Assembly (NCBI GenBank): GCA_910574895.1 | Contig: CAJTDQ010000009.1 | Span: 1-64,000, forward strand | DNA from: Eubacteriaceae bacterium | Lineage (GTDB): Bacteria > Bacillota > Clostridia > Lachnospirales > Lachnospiraceae | Reading direction: 5' to 3' | Length of the DNA stretch: 64,000 nucleotides | In this document: positions 19,971 through 29,414 of the stretch, piece by piece | How the letters are laid out: every line of letters starts with the position of its first letter | Position numbering within the stretch: the first letter of the stretch is position 1 | Program-made: the position numbers and the translations under genes | The notes under the pieces: model-generated | Told to the model about the DNA's origin: nothing | The model's database searches: none | What the model saw: the letters and a program-made list of their open reading frames with translations, nothing else

Positions 19971-20735
19971 ATGAACAATGTGTTTCGTAAAGTCAGTACA
20001 GTGTTGCTTGTTATTGTATTAATTACAGGAGACATTATAGGATTGAATTCAAATAGTGTTAAGGCAGACACTGTATTGACTAGCCCCTTGATTTCTATTG
20101 TAGGATATCAGATTAAGACAAATGTTACCACAGACGAAAAAGTTTCTTTTCGTACTGTTTGTAAGGCTCCGGATAAAGGAAGTGTAATTACAGTTAATGA
20201 AAAGAATTATATTGTCGAAAATCTGGGAACAATCTATGTGAAGGATCCAAATAGAAGTGGAAATCATAGTAATATTGTTCTTAGCAAATCTTATACATTA
20301 TTAGATTCTGTTCCATGTGTAGAATATGGCATAGAAGATCAGGCATTCAAGTATATAGGAAAGAGTATGTATAGAGGTACATATCTGACATTTGGATATA
20401 TTGCTACTGAAAATGGTATTATTGAAAAAAAGAATGGTTATACATCTTATATCAGGACATTGACGAATATGGATTCGTTTGTTTTGAACTCTTTATTAGT
20501 GAGAGCTTTTGTTGAGGCTGTAGATGAAGATGGAAATAATGTTATCATTTATGGAGAATCTGCATCAAAGACATCTGTAGCACATATTGCTGGGGAGACT
20601 TATAAAAAGGGTGCAGCACCTAACAAAGAAGGACATGAATACTTGTATGATAGTATTTTGCATACATTGCCTACCAGTCATCCATATTATATGAATGAAC
20701 CACTAGAGTATGGCTGGGCAGGAGTTATTTCATAA
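19971..20735 (+). CDS. Secreted protein related to the C-terminal region of the giant CotH protein
   Basis: This 254-aa protein has a signal peptide (about 1-33, SNSVKADT). The body is beta-rich. Its later half, with LLVRAFVEAVDEDGN, IIYGES, HIAG and EYLYDSIL, aligns by eye with the segment TVRAYAVTEDGDIVYGN through HDFLYDNVL near the end of the 3,386-aa protein (about residues 3100-3260). NYIVENLGTIYV resembles INNYPIASVQSYGTMYT there. A shared, unnamed surface-protein domain is inferred. RBS AGAAAGGGG precedes the ATG. Confidence 0.75.
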   Translation: MNNVFRKVSTVLLVIVLITGDIIGLNSNSVKADTVLTSPLISIVGYQIKTNVTTDEKVSFRTVCKAPDKGSVITVNEKNYIVENLGTIYVKDPNRSGNHSNIVLSKSYTLLDSVPCVEYGIEDQAFKYIGKSMYRGTYLTFGYIATENGIIEKKNGYTSYIRTLTNMDSFVLNSLLVRAFVEAVDEDGNNVIIYGESASKTSVAHIAGETYKKGAAPNKEGHEYLYDSILHTLPTSHPYYMNEPLEYGWAGVIS

Positions 20736-20774
20736 AAGATGATATGAAATATTTACTAAAATTAACTTTAGTTT

Positions 20775-21056
20775 AAATTATATAAAAAAACGTTGATAGA
20801 GACAGTAGTTTATTTGCAAACGTTACAGAGAGTCTGGTGTTGGTGGAAGTCAGATATTAGTAGCAGATAAATGAAAATCACTCTGGAGTTGCAGCCCGAA
20901 ATATTGAAAGTCAGATTTTGATATGACATTTAAGTAGGCGCTGACGGTTTCTCCCGTTATAGAGAACACATATAAAGGGATTTCCCGAGTATGCTGTTAA
21001 AGGTGGTATAACGTAAGTATTTTTCAGGCTTTCGTCCTTAACAGGACGGAAGCCTT
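20775..21056 (+). promoter_or_regulatory. T-box leader of ileS (isoleucine)
   Basis: This is a classical T-box leader. Stem I ends in GAAAATCACTCTGGAG with ATC (20877-20879) placed as the isoleucine specifier codon. A conserved T-box-like AAGGTGGTATAACG lies at 21000-21013, and a terminator stem AGGCTTTCGTCC/GGACGGAAGCCT followed by Ts spans 21027-21055. Uncharged tRNA-Ile would stabilise the antiterminator and switch on ileS. Confidence 0.92.
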
Positions 21057-21082
21057 TAATCATTTAAAGAAAGGAGTACACT

Positions 21083-24000
21083 ATGTACAAGAAGGTATCA
21101 ACAAACTTAAACTTTGTAGAGCGTGAAAAAGCTACAGAGAAATTCTGGAAAGAAAATGATATTTTTGAAAAGAGTATGGACAGCCGAAAAGAGGGAGAGA
21201 CATATACATTTTATGATGGACCTCCTACTGCTAACGGAAAACCACATATCGGACATGTGCTTACCCGTGTAATCAAGGATATGATTCCACGTTACCAGAC
21301 GATGAAGGGATGCATGGTTCCTAGAAAGGCAGGATGGGATACCCATGGTCTTCCGGTAGAGTTAGAAGTAGAAAAATTATTGGGATTAGATGGTAAAGAT
21401 CAGATTGAAGAGTATGGTCTTGAACCGTTTATTGATAAATGTAAAGAGAGTGTTTGGAAATACAAAGGAATGTGGGAAGATTTCTCAGGGACTGTTGGTT
21501 TTTGGGCAGATATGGACAATCCTTACGTAACTTATGATGATAACTATATCGAGTCTGAGTGGTGGGCGTTAAAAACTATCTGGGATAAAGATTTACTGTA
21601 TAAAGGATTTAAGATTGTACCTTACTGTCCACGTTGTGGTACTCCACTTTCTTCACAGGAAGTTGCACAGGGATATAAGGATGTAAAGGAACGTTCTGCG
21701 ATTGTACGCTTTAAGGCAGTAGGAGAAGAAGCTTACATCTTAGCATGGACAACAACACCTTGGACATTGCCATCTAACGTAGGTCTTTGTGTGAATCCGG
21801 TAGAAGATTATGCAAAGGTAAAAGCAGCTGATGGAAATGTATATTATATGGCATCAGCACTTCTTGATACAGTACTTGGCAGTCTCGGAAATGAAGAAGA
21901 AGGTGTTAAGGCATATGAGGTTTTGGAAACATATAAGGGAAAAGACCTTGAATATAAAGAATATGAGCCATTGTATGAATGTGCTCATGAAAAAGCAGAA
22001 AAGCAGCATAAGAAGGGATTCTTTGTTACCTGTGATTCTTACGTAACATTGACAGATGGTACAGGTGTTGTTCATATCGCACCGGCATTTGGTGAGGATG
22101 ATGCCAATGTAGGCAGAAACTATGACCTTCCATTTGTACAGTTAGTTACAGAGAAGGGCGAAATGTCAGAAGAGACTCCATTTGCAGGGTTATTTGTAAA
22201 GAAAGCAGACCCGGAAGTGTTGAAGGACTTAGATGCCAGAGGATTACTGTTTGATGCACCAAAGTTTGAACATAGTTATCCACATTGCTGGAGATGTGAT
22301 ACTCCATTAATTTACTATGCACGTGAGTCATGGTTTATCAAAATGACTGCTGTAAAAGATGATTTGATTCGAAATAATAATACAATTAACTGGGTACCGG
22401 AAAGTATCGGTAAGGGACGTTTTGGCAACTGGCTGGAAAATGTTCAGGATTGGGGTGTCAGCCGTAATCGTTACTGGGGTACACCTTTGAATATCTGGCA
22501 GTGTGACTGTGGATGTATGCAGTCGATTGGCAGTCGTCAGGAACTTTTTGAAAAGTCCGGTGATGAAAAGGCAAAGACAGTTGAATTTCACAGACCTTAT
22601 ATTGACGAGATTACAATGCCTTGTCCGGAATGTGGCGGCACAATGAAGAGAGTTCCGGAAGTGATTGACTGCTGGTTTGACAGTGGAGCAATGCCATTTG
22701 CACAGCATCATTATCCGTTTGAAAATAAGGACTTATTTGAACAGCAGTTTCCTGCTGACTTTATCTCAGAGGCAGTTGACCAGACGAGAGGATGGTTCTA
22801 TACATTGCTTGCAGAGTCTACATTGTTATTTAATAAGGCTCCATACAAGAACGTTATCGTTTTAGGACACGTTCAGGATGAAAATGGACAGAAGATGAGT
22901 AAGTCAAAGGGCAATGCAGTGGATCCGTTTGATGCTTTAGAAAAGTATGGTGCAGATGCCATCAGATGGTATTTCTATATTAACTCAGCACCATGGCTTC
23001 CAAACAGATTCCATGGAAAAGCTGTGGAAGAAGGACAGCGTAAATTTATGGGTACTCTTTGGAATACTTATGCCTTTTATGTTCTCTATGCAGAAATTGA
23101 TCAATTTGACCCGACAAAGTATGAACTTGAATATGATAAATTATCAGTAATGGATAAATGGTTATTATCAAAGATGAATTCTATGGTGAAGACAGTAGAC
23201 GAGAATCTTGGAAATTACCGCATTCCGGAGGCTGCAAGAGCATTGGATGAGTTTGTAGATGAAATGTCTAACTGGTATGTAAGACGCTCCCGTGAACGTT
23301 TCTGGGCGAAAGAGATGCCGCAGGATAAGATTAATGCGTACATGACGCTTTATACAGCACTTGTTACAGTAGCAAAAGCAGCAGCTCCAATGATTCCGTT
23401 TATGACAGAAGATATCTATCAGAACCTTGTTCGCAGCGTAGATAGTACTGCAATAGAGTCAATTCACCTTTGTGACTTCCCGGAAGTAAATGAGGCGCAT
23501 ATTGATAAAGAATTGGAAGATAATATGGAGAGAGTTCTGAAGGTAGTTGTTCTTGGCCGTGCTTGTAGAAATAAGTCAAATATTAAGAACAGACAGCCAA
23601 TCGGAAAGATGTTTGTAAAGGCTGATTTTGAACTTTCTGAGTTTTATAAGGAAATTATTGCAGATGAGCTGAATATAAAAGAAGTAGAGTTTACGGATGA
23701 TGTAAGAGCATTTACTTCATATTCATTTAAACCGCAGCTTAGAACAGTTGGACCAAAATACGGTAAGTTCTTAGGAAAGATTAAAGAAGCATTGGCAGCA
23801 TTGGATGGAAATGCGGCAATGGATACTTTAAATGCCGGAGAACCTTTAACGTTTGATTTCGACGGAGAGAAAGTAGTTCTTGAAATGGAAGATCTGTTGA
23901 TTGATATGGCACAGGTTGAAGGTTATGTATCAGAGGGCGAAGGCGAACTTACTGTGGTACTTGATACGAATTTAAGTGATGAATTAATCGAGGAAGGATT

Positions 24001-24244
24001 TGTCCGTGAGGTAATCAGTAAAATTCAGACCATGAGAAAAGAAGCAGGGTTTGAAGTTATGGATAAAATTATAGTAAATGTAGCTAACAACAATAAGGTT
24101 CAGAGTGTAATTGAGGGCAATCTTAACGAAATTAAGTCTGAGGTGTTGGCAGATAAAATCGAATTTGATAAAATAAACGGGTATGAGAAAGAATGGAACA
24201 TTAATGGTGAGAAAGTTACATTTAGTGTTGCAAAAATCTCATAA
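21083..24244 (+). CDS. ileS: Isoleucyl-tRNA synthetase
   Basis: The 1,053-aa cytoplasmic class I synthetase charges tRNA-Ile. Visible signatures are the HIGH-type motif (PHIGHVLTRVIKD, about residue 57), the CP1 editing domain with TTPWTLPSNVG, the GWFYTLLAEST region, the KMSKS loop (KMSKSKGNAVDPF, about 603) and the anticodon-binding domain (MSNWYVRRSRERFW). Length and the late C-terminal part match the IleS type common in clostridia, which lacks the E. coli C-terminal zinc finger. AAAGGAG lies seven bases upstream. The T-box leader controls it. Confidence 0.98.
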   Translation: MYKKVSTNLNFVEREKATEKFWKENDIFEKSMDSRKEGETYTFYDGPPTANGKPHIGHVLTRVIKDMIPRYQTMKGCMVPRKAGWDTHGLPVELEVEKLLGLDGKDQIEEYGLEPFIDKCKESVWKYKGMWEDFSGTVGFWADMDNPYVTYDDNYIESEWWALKTIWDKDLLYKGFKIVPYCPRCGTPLSSQEVAQGYKDVKERSAIVRFKAVGEEAYILAWTTTPWTLPSNVGLCVNPVEDYAKVKAADGNVYYMASALLDTVLGSLGNEEEGVKAYEVLETYKGKDLEYKEYEPLYECAHEKAEKQHKKGFFVTCDSYVTLTDGTGVVHIAPAFGEDDANVGRNYDLPFVQLVTEKGEMSEETPFAGLFVKKADPEVLKDLDARGLLFDAPKFEHSYPHCWRCDTPLIYYARESWFIKMTAVKDDLIRNNNTINWVPESIGKGRFGNWLENVQDWGVSRNRYWGTPLNIWQCDCGCMQSIGSRQELFEKSGDEKAKTVEFHRPYIDEITMPCPECGGTMKRVPEVIDCWFDSGAMPFAQHHYPFENKDLFEQQFPADFISEAVDQTRGWFYTLLAESTLLFNKAPYKNVIVLGHVQDENGQKMSKSKGNAVDPFDALEKYGADAIRWYFYINSAPWLPNRFHGKAVEEGQRKFMGTLWNTYAFYVLYAEIDQFDPTKYELEYDKLSVMDKWLLSKMNSMVKTVDENLGNYRIPEAARALDEFVDEMSNWYVRRSRERFWAKEMPQDKINAYMTLYTALVTVAKAAAPMIPFMTEDIYQNLVRSVDSTAIESIHLCDFPEVNEAHIDKELEDNMERVLKVVVLGRACRNKSNIKNRQPIGKMFVKADFELSEFYKEIIADELNIKEVEFTDDVRAFTSYSFKPQLRTVGPKYGKFLGKIKEALAALDGNAAMDTLNAGEPLTFDFDGEKVVLEMEDLLIDMAQVEGYVSEGEGELTVVLDTNLSDELIEEGFVREVISKIQTMRKEAGFEVMDKIIVNVANNNKVQSVIEGNLNEIKSEVLADKIEFDKINGYEKEWNINGEKVTFSVAKIS

Positions 24245-24277
24245 TCAGCTAGTTATATGAACAGGAAATATTATATA

Positions 24278-24303
24278 AAGGAACGGTTTATATCGTTCCT
24301 TTA
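24278..24303 (+). terminator. Rho-independent terminator
   Basis: AAAGGAACG GTTTATAT CGTTCCTTT stem directly after ileS. Confidence 0.85.
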
Positions 24304-24326
24304 TCTATAGAAATAGGAGAGGGACA

Positions 24327-26801
24327 ATGAATAAAAAAATGACAATCAATCAAAAAGAAGCGTTTAAGACAGAATTCAAAAAACGTGTGAACGATCAGGC
24401 AAAAATGCTTTATCGTAAAACTCTTGATGAAGTCAGCGACCGACACAAGTTTGTATGTGTGGCTTATGCGGTAAAGGATATTGTAATTGATCAGTGGATT
24501 GCCACTCAGAAAGCATACGACAAGGCTGATAGCAGAACAGTTTATTATCTGTCTATGGAATTTTTGATGGGCAGGGCATTAGGAAATATGATTATTAATT
24601 TATCCAGCAGGGATGAAATTAAAGAAGCGATTGAAGAGTTAGGTCTTGATTTGAATGTAATAGAGGATCAGGAGCCGGATGCTGCTCTTGGCAATGGAGG
24701 TCTTGGCCGTTTAGCAGCTTGTTTCCTTGACAGTCTTGCTACATTAAACTATCCGGCATATGGATGTGGTATCAGATATAAATATGGTATGTTCCAGCAG
24801 AAGATTGAAAATGGTTTTCAGAAAGAGATTCCGGAAGACTGGTTAAGACATATTAATCCGTTAGAAATTAAGCGTGAAGAATATGCCTGTGAAGTCAGAT
24901 TTGGTGGAACAGTAAGAATTGACCACAGAGATGGACGTAATTATTTTGAGCAGGAAGGCTATCAGGCTGTTATGGCAATTCCATACGATATGCCGATTGT
25001 TGGTTATGGTAACAATGTGGTAAATACACTTAGAATCTGGGATGCAGAGCCGGTAGTACATTTCAACCTTGATGAGTTTGACAAGGGTTCTTATATGGCT
25101 GCTGTAGAACAGGAAAATCTTGCAAAGACGATTACGGAAGTCCTTTATCCAAATGATAATCATTATGCAGGTAAGGAACTTAGATTAAAGCAGCAGTATT
25201 TCTTTGTTTCTGCTTCACTTCAGACAGCAATAAAGAAATATTTAAAGAATCATGATGATATTAAGAAATTACACGAAAAAGTAGTATTCCAGATGAATGA
25301 TACGCATCCTACACTTACTGTAGCAGAACTTATGAGATTATTGATGGACGTATATCTCTTAGAGTGGGATGAAGCATGGGAAGTTACAACAAAATGTGTT
25401 GCATACACAAACCATACCATTATGGCAGAGGCTTTGGAGAAATGGCCAATTGAGTTATTCTCAAGACTGCTTCCAAGATGTTATCAGATTATTGAAGAGA
25501 TTAACAGAAGATTCTGTATCGAGATTGAGCAGAAATATCCGGGCAATCATGATAAGGTAGCCAGGATGGCAATTATTTATGATGGTCAGGTAAAAATGGC
25601 ACATCTTGCGATTTGTGCAGGTTATTCTGTCAACGGTGTTGCAAGACTTCATACAGAGATTCTTAAAAAACAGGAATTGAGAGATTTCTATGAGATGATG
25701 CCGGAGAAGTTCAACAATAAAACGAACGGTATTACACAGCGTAGATTTTTACTTCACGGAAATCCACTTCTTGCTGACTGGGTTACAAACAAGGTTGGAG
25801 ATGAATGGATTACTGACCTTTCAAAGATTAAAGGGATTGAAGTATATGCAGATGACAAGAAGGCTCAGGCTGAATTTATGAATATTAAGTATCAGAACAA
25901 GGTACGTCTTGCGAAGTATATCAAAGAGCACAATGATATTGATGTTGACCCACGTTCTATTTTTGATGTACAGGTTAAGAGACTTCATGAATATAAGCGT
26001 CAGTTACTAAATATCTTACATGTGATGTATTTATATAATCAGATAAAAGAACATCCTGATATGGAATTTACACCAAGAACATTTATCTTTGGTGCGAAGG
26101 CAGCAGCAGGTTATAAGATTGCAAAACTTACAATCAAGTTAATTAACGCTGTAGCTGATGTGGTAAATAATGATGCATCTATTAACGGAAAGTTAAAGGT
26201 CGTATTTATTGAAAACTATCGTGTATCGAACGCAGAAATCATTTTTGCAGCATCTGATGTTTCAGAACAGATTTCTACAGCATCAAAAGAAGCATCTGGT
26301 ACAGGTAATATGAAGTTCATGTTAAATGGTGCTTTAACACTTGGTACAATGGATGGTGCGAATGTGGAAATTGTGGAAGAGGTAGGAGAAGAAAATGCAT
26401 TTATCTTTGGACTTTCTTCTGACGAGGTAATTAACTATGAGCAGAATGGTGGATATGATCCGATGGAAATTTTTAATTCTGACATGGATATCAGAAAGGT
26501 TCTGATGCAGTTAATTAATGGCTTCTATTCACCGGAAAATCCAGAGTTGTTCAGACCGATTTATAATTCTCTTCTTACGAAGGAAGAGACCGGCTGTGCA
26601 GACAGATACTTTATCTTAAAAGACTTCCGGTCTTATGCAGAAGCTCAGAGACGTGTAGAGGAAGCATATAAGGATGAAGCAGGCTGGGCAAAATCAGCCA
26701 TTCTGAATGTAGCAAATGTTGGTAAGTTTACTTCTGATAGAACAATCGAGGAGTATGTTGAGGATATTTGGCATTTGGAAAAGGTTCAAGTAGAGCTGTA
26801 A
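24327..26801 (+). CDS. glgP: Glycogen/alpha-glucan phosphorylase
   Basis: The 824-aa enzyme releases glucose-1-phosphate from glycogen or maltodextrin using pyridoxal phosphate. It shows the family landmarks YYLSMEFLMGRAL (about 73), ALGNGGLGRLAACFLDSLA (about 120), VFQMNDTHPTL, ASDVSEQISTASKEASGTGN with the PLP-binding Lys in the SGTGNMKFMLNG block (about 660), and GTMDGANVEI. Length is standard. It follows ileS after a terminator, so it is probably its own transcription unit with GGAGAGG as RBS. Links to glpK downstream are only positional. Confidence 0.97.
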   Translation: MNKKMTINQKEAFKTEFKKRVNDQAKMLYRKTLDEVSDRHKFVCVAYAVKDIVIDQWIATQKAYDKADSRTVYYLSMEFLMGRALGNMIINLSSRDEIKEAIEELGLDLNVIEDQEPDAALGNGGLGRLAACFLDSLATLNYPAYGCGIRYKYGMFQQKIENGFQKEIPEDWLRHINPLEIKREEYACEVRFGGTVRIDHRDGRNYFEQEGYQAVMAIPYDMPIVGYGNNVVNTLRIWDAEPVVHFNLDEFDKGSYMAAVEQENLAKTITEVLYPNDNHYAGKELRLKQQYFFVSASLQTAIKKYLKNHDDIKKLHEKVVFQMNDTHPTLTVAELMRLLMDVYLLEWDEAWEVTTKCVAYTNHTIMAEALEKWPIELFSRLLPRCYQIIEEINRRFCIEIEQKYPGNHDKVARMAIIYDGQVKMAHLAICAGYSVNGVARLHTEILKKQELRDFYEMMPEKFNNKTNGITQRRFLLHGNPLLADWVTNKVGDEWITDLSKIKGIEVYADDKKAQAEFMNIKYQNKVRLAKYIKEHNDIDVDPRSIFDVQVKRLHEYKRQLLNILHVMYLYNQIKEHPDMEFTPRTFIFGAKAAAGYKIAKLTIKLINAVADVVNNDASINGKLKVVFIENYRVSNAEIIFAASDVSEQISTASKEASGTGNMKFMLNGALTLGTMDGANVEIVEEVGEENAFIFGLSSDEVINYEQNGGYDPMEIFNSDMDIRKVLMQLINGFYSPENPELFRPIYNSLLTKEETGCADRYFILKDFRSYAEAQRRVEEAYKDEAGWAKSAILNVANVGKFTSDRTIEEYVEDIWHLEKVQVEL

Positions 26802-27175
26802 ATTTCGGTTTGTCGAGGTGGTTCGAGTATAAAAGGATACACTTGGAAACTGAATTTCATAAACATTTGTAAATATAAAAAGAGTCTGAAAATTAAAGTA
26901 CCGACTTCATCTTCACCGAATTTCTGAAGAAATTCGCTTCAGGTAAGTCTTAAAAACTGATTTTGAAAATCAGTTTTTAACTTTAATTCATCAGGATTTT
27001 TTCGAAGATGAAGTCGGTGCTTAAAATATTCAATATTATTTTTATTTTCTATAAATGTTCAAGAATCGAGGTGAAGATATTCTCTGTCTGTATTTCTTCA
27101 GCAGAAAAGTCACTTCCCTACAAACCGGAATTTATAAATAATTGAATTTGTAGACTAGCCAGACTCTTTTTTACG
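26801..27175. repeat. Palindromic intergenic region after glgP
   Basis: No gene is visible in this ~450-bp gap. It holds several inverted repeats: ACCGACTTCATCTTC (26900-26914) with GAAGATGAAGTCGGT (27004-27018); AAAAACTGATTTT/AAAATCAGTTTTT inside them; AAAAAGAGTCTG (near 26878) with CAGACTCTTTTT (near 27160); and AATTTCGGTTTGT (near 26802) with the imperfect ACAAACCGGAATT (near 27119). The last two pairs cross, so they cannot all form together in a nested fold. Confidence 0.65.
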
Positions 27176-27254
27176 ATGGGTCAAAGTTTTAAATGCTGAA
27201 TGTTTTATCTACTCTATTCATATATTATAGATAAGAAAGTACGAAAGATTTACT

Positions 27255-28280
27255 ATGTTGAAAAGAGTTGGGATTGTTATTGCTGTAGGCATTATATTTT
27301 CGGCATTAATTACATTCATGACTAATGGAATAAATGGTGAAAAAGAAAATTTCTATAAGACCGGAAGACAGGTTATTATAGAAAATGATAAATATAAAGT
27401 CATGATGGACGTAGAGCAGTTTGTTCCATGTGTACTTATGGCACAATTGGATGTTAATAGTCCTTTGGAATTGCTGAAAGCACAGGCGGTCGTTATTCGG
27501 ACATATATTTTATATTGTATGGGAAATAATGATAAAATCAGCTCTAAAGAATTGGGTCTGCCATACTATAGTTATTCAAAAATGCAGGAAATGTGGTTTG
27601 AAGAGTTTCGGAGAGAAAATGCTGCCACAGGCTGGGGAATGTTTTATAATTTTACCGGTTTAGGAAAGACCAAGGTATTTGATGAAAAAATGCAGTGTAT
27701 TCATAAGGTGATGGAAAAGACAAAAGGAAAGGTAATGAAATACAATGGTAAAATTGTTCTGCCTTTATTTCATCAGATTAGCAATGGTGAAACCAGAGAT
27801 GGTGAAAAGTTAATAGGTAGTGAATATAAGTATTTAAAAAGTATAAAGTGTAAAAATGATACACAGGTAGATGATTATATAGGAATAAAGTTTTATACAA
27901 TAGAAGAGTTTATAGATATTCTTAGTAAAAATGGAATTGTAATATACAAAGATAAAAAAGAAAAGTTTGAGTACAATGAAAGTGATGTGCATGAGTTAAT
28001 TAGTATCATGGACTTTTCTAATATTGATGAAAAGGGATATCAGTTGTGGATAAAAATAGGAGATACAAAAATAAACGGGGATATTTTTCAGAAGGCATTA
28101 AATCTTCGTTCCACTACATTCAAAATAGAAGAGTATGAACAAGGTATTCGAATTACAACAAGAGGATATGGACATGGATTTGGTATGAGTATATCTTATG
28201 CAGAGGCTTTAGCAAGAGAAGGAGCAGGCTGGAAGGATATTTTGCGAAAATTTTATGACTGTGTCATTGTAGATTTTTAA
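27255..28280 (+). CDS. SpoIID/LytB-type protein, catalytic Glu replaced by Gln
   Basis: This 341-aa protein has one N-terminal membrane anchor (about 5-25). SpoIID family blocks are LLKAQAVVIRTYIL (about 76-89), the GYGHGFGMSISYAEALA block near residue 305, and the closing GWKDILRKFYD. SpoIID is a lytic transglycosylase acting on septal peptidoglycan during engulfment. In the family the residue two before the conserved Pro of the EMP motif is the catalytic Glu; here the sequence reads MAQLD, with Gln64 in that place. The next gene is a SpoIIQ-like protein, its usual partner. Whether it is active or has another role is open. Confidence 0.8.
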   Translation: MLKRVGIVIAVGIIFSALITFMTNGINGEKENFYKTGRQVIIENDKYKVMMDVEQFVPCVLMAQLDVNSPLELLKAQAVVIRTYILYCMGNNDKISSKELGLPYYSYSKMQEMWFEEFRRENAATGWGMFYNFTGLGKTKVFDEKMQCIHKVMEKTKGKVMKYNGKIVLPLFHQISNGETRDGEKLIGSEYKYLKSIKCKNDTQVDDYIGIKFYTIEEFIDILSKNGIVIYKDKKEKFEYNESDVHELISIMDFSNIDEKGYQLWIKIGDTKINGDIFQKALNLRSTTFKIEEYEQGIRITTRGYGHGFGMSISYAEALAREGAGWKDILRKFYDCVIVDF

Positions 28281-28290
28281 TTATTGTACG

Positions 28291-28315
28291 AGAGTTCACC
28301 AGTGAACTCTTTTTA
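28291..28315 (+). terminator. Rho-independent terminator
   Basis: AGAGTTCA CCAG TGAACTCT followed by Ts between the spoIID-like and spoIIQ-like genes; it may allow partial read-through. Confidence 0.8.
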
Positions 28316-28370
28316 AATAAAGTGTATAAATCTGTAAAACGTGGGTCATACTATCATTGAGGTGATGAGT

Positions 28371-29153
28371 ATGGATAAAAAATTTATAGCAGCAGTGATT
28401 GTTTGTGTCGTGGCATTAACTGCCGTAGCAACGGGGACATATTTTATAGGACAGAAAGGCAATGATGTTAATTTAAAAGAGGCACAAAATACTGCAACAA
28501 CTGCAAATGAAAAGAATGTTGAAGCAGCACAAAAGGTAATAGAAGAGACAACAACAGAGGGTGACAGAGTAGCAGATGACAAAGAATATCAGGGAAGTAC
28601 ACCTGGAGAGACAGAAGTAGTTGGAGCAAACAACGATGTGGTAGAAGCTAACACAGAGTCAAATGCGAAGGAAGATGAATATATGTATGGCTTATCTTCT
28701 GAGGCAGCGGCACAGATTAAAGCATTGGAGTTTAACAAAAAAAGTGAATTATTATGGCCGGTTCAGGGAAATATCATTATGCCATATGATATGGATAATA
28801 CAGTATATTACTCTACTTTAGATGAATATCGATGCAATCCGGGACTTGTAATTCAAAGCGCACAGGGTACAGCAATCAAGGCAGCAGCAGATGGTGTTAT
28901 TACAACATTGAGTGAGGATGATGAATTGGGTGTCTGTATAAATCAGGCGATTGGAAACGGTTATATTGCAACATATGGACAGGTAATTAATCCTGAGGTT
29001 GCAGCAGGAGATTTCGTTGAAGCCGGACAGACAATAGCATATGTGAACAAACCAACTAGATACTATTCTAAGGAAGGTGATAATATTTATTTTGCAATAG
29101 CAAAAGATGGAAAGCCTATTGATCCATTATCATTTATTGATTATGAAGATTAG
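28371..29153 (+). CDS. SpoIIQ-like LytM/M23 domain protein, metal ligands lost
   Basis: The 260-aa start at 28371 (MDKKFIAAVIVC) has GAGGTG at proper distance; a GTG at 28341 would add ten residues. An N-terminal membrane helix (about 5-25) is followed by a Glu/Thr-rich spacer and an M23 fold (about 125-258) with GTAIKAAADGVITTLSEDDELG and GNGYIATYGQV. In active M23 enzymes these blocks contain HxxxD and HxH zinc ligands; here they read NPGLVIQS and YATYGQ, so metal binding is probably lost, as in several SpoIIQ proteins. Adjacency to the SpoIID-like gene supports the SpoIIQ role at the forespore membrane. Confidence 0.8.
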   Translation: MDKKFIAAVIVCVVALTAVATGTYFIGQKGNDVNLKEAQNTATTANEKNVEAAQKVIEETTTEGDRVADDKEYQGSTPGETEVVGANNDVVEANTESNAKEDEYMYGLSSEAAAQIKALEFNKKSELLWPVQGNIIMPYDMDNTVYYSTLDEYRCNPGLVIQSAQGTAIKAAADGVITTLSEDDELGVCINQAIGNGYIATYGQVINPEVAAGDFVEAGQTIAYVNKPTRYYSKEGDNIYFAIAKDGKPIDPLSFIDYED

Positions 29154-29168
29154 TTAAAATTTTGATAA

Positions 29169-29214
29169 AACCTGATAAGATTTAAAGTTTTTGCTTTAAC
29201 TTATCAGGTTTTTT
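29169..29214 (+). terminator. Rho-independent terminator
   Basis: AACCTGATAAG ... CTTATCAGGTT then Ts, following the SpoIIQ-like gene. Confidence 0.88.
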
Positions 29215-29312
29215 ATTTCATATGAAATTGTTTTGCAATTTGTGTGAAATAAAAATGCTCCGCAGAATCGCAGAGGCGTGGAAATGTATTGGTACTTACG
29301 AGCCCACGCCTC
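29212..29312. repeat. Two further hairpins between spoIIQ-like gene and glpK
   Basis: TTTATTTCA (29212-29220) pairs with TGAAATAAA (29245-29253), and GAGGCGTGG (29273-29281) pairs with CCACGCCTC (29304-29312). They resemble parts of the palindromic intergenic modules seen elsewhere in the window. Confidence 0.5.
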
Positions 29313-29414
29313 GAGAGAGAGTTCGCAAGTGAAATCTTAGTTATAAAAAAAAATTGCCAAAGTACGTAAAACAAACTAAAATAGATATTAGTTTGAATGT
29401 ACGGAGGATAAGAA

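Noticed and set aside
126-20735. Cellulosome locus with dockerins or cohesins
   Set aside because: No Ca-binding dockerin repeats or cohesin patterns were found; proteins end in the Lys-rich module or unique domains.
22328-22711. 127-codon minus-strand frame inside ileS
   Set aside because: Antisense shadow of a highly conserved gene.
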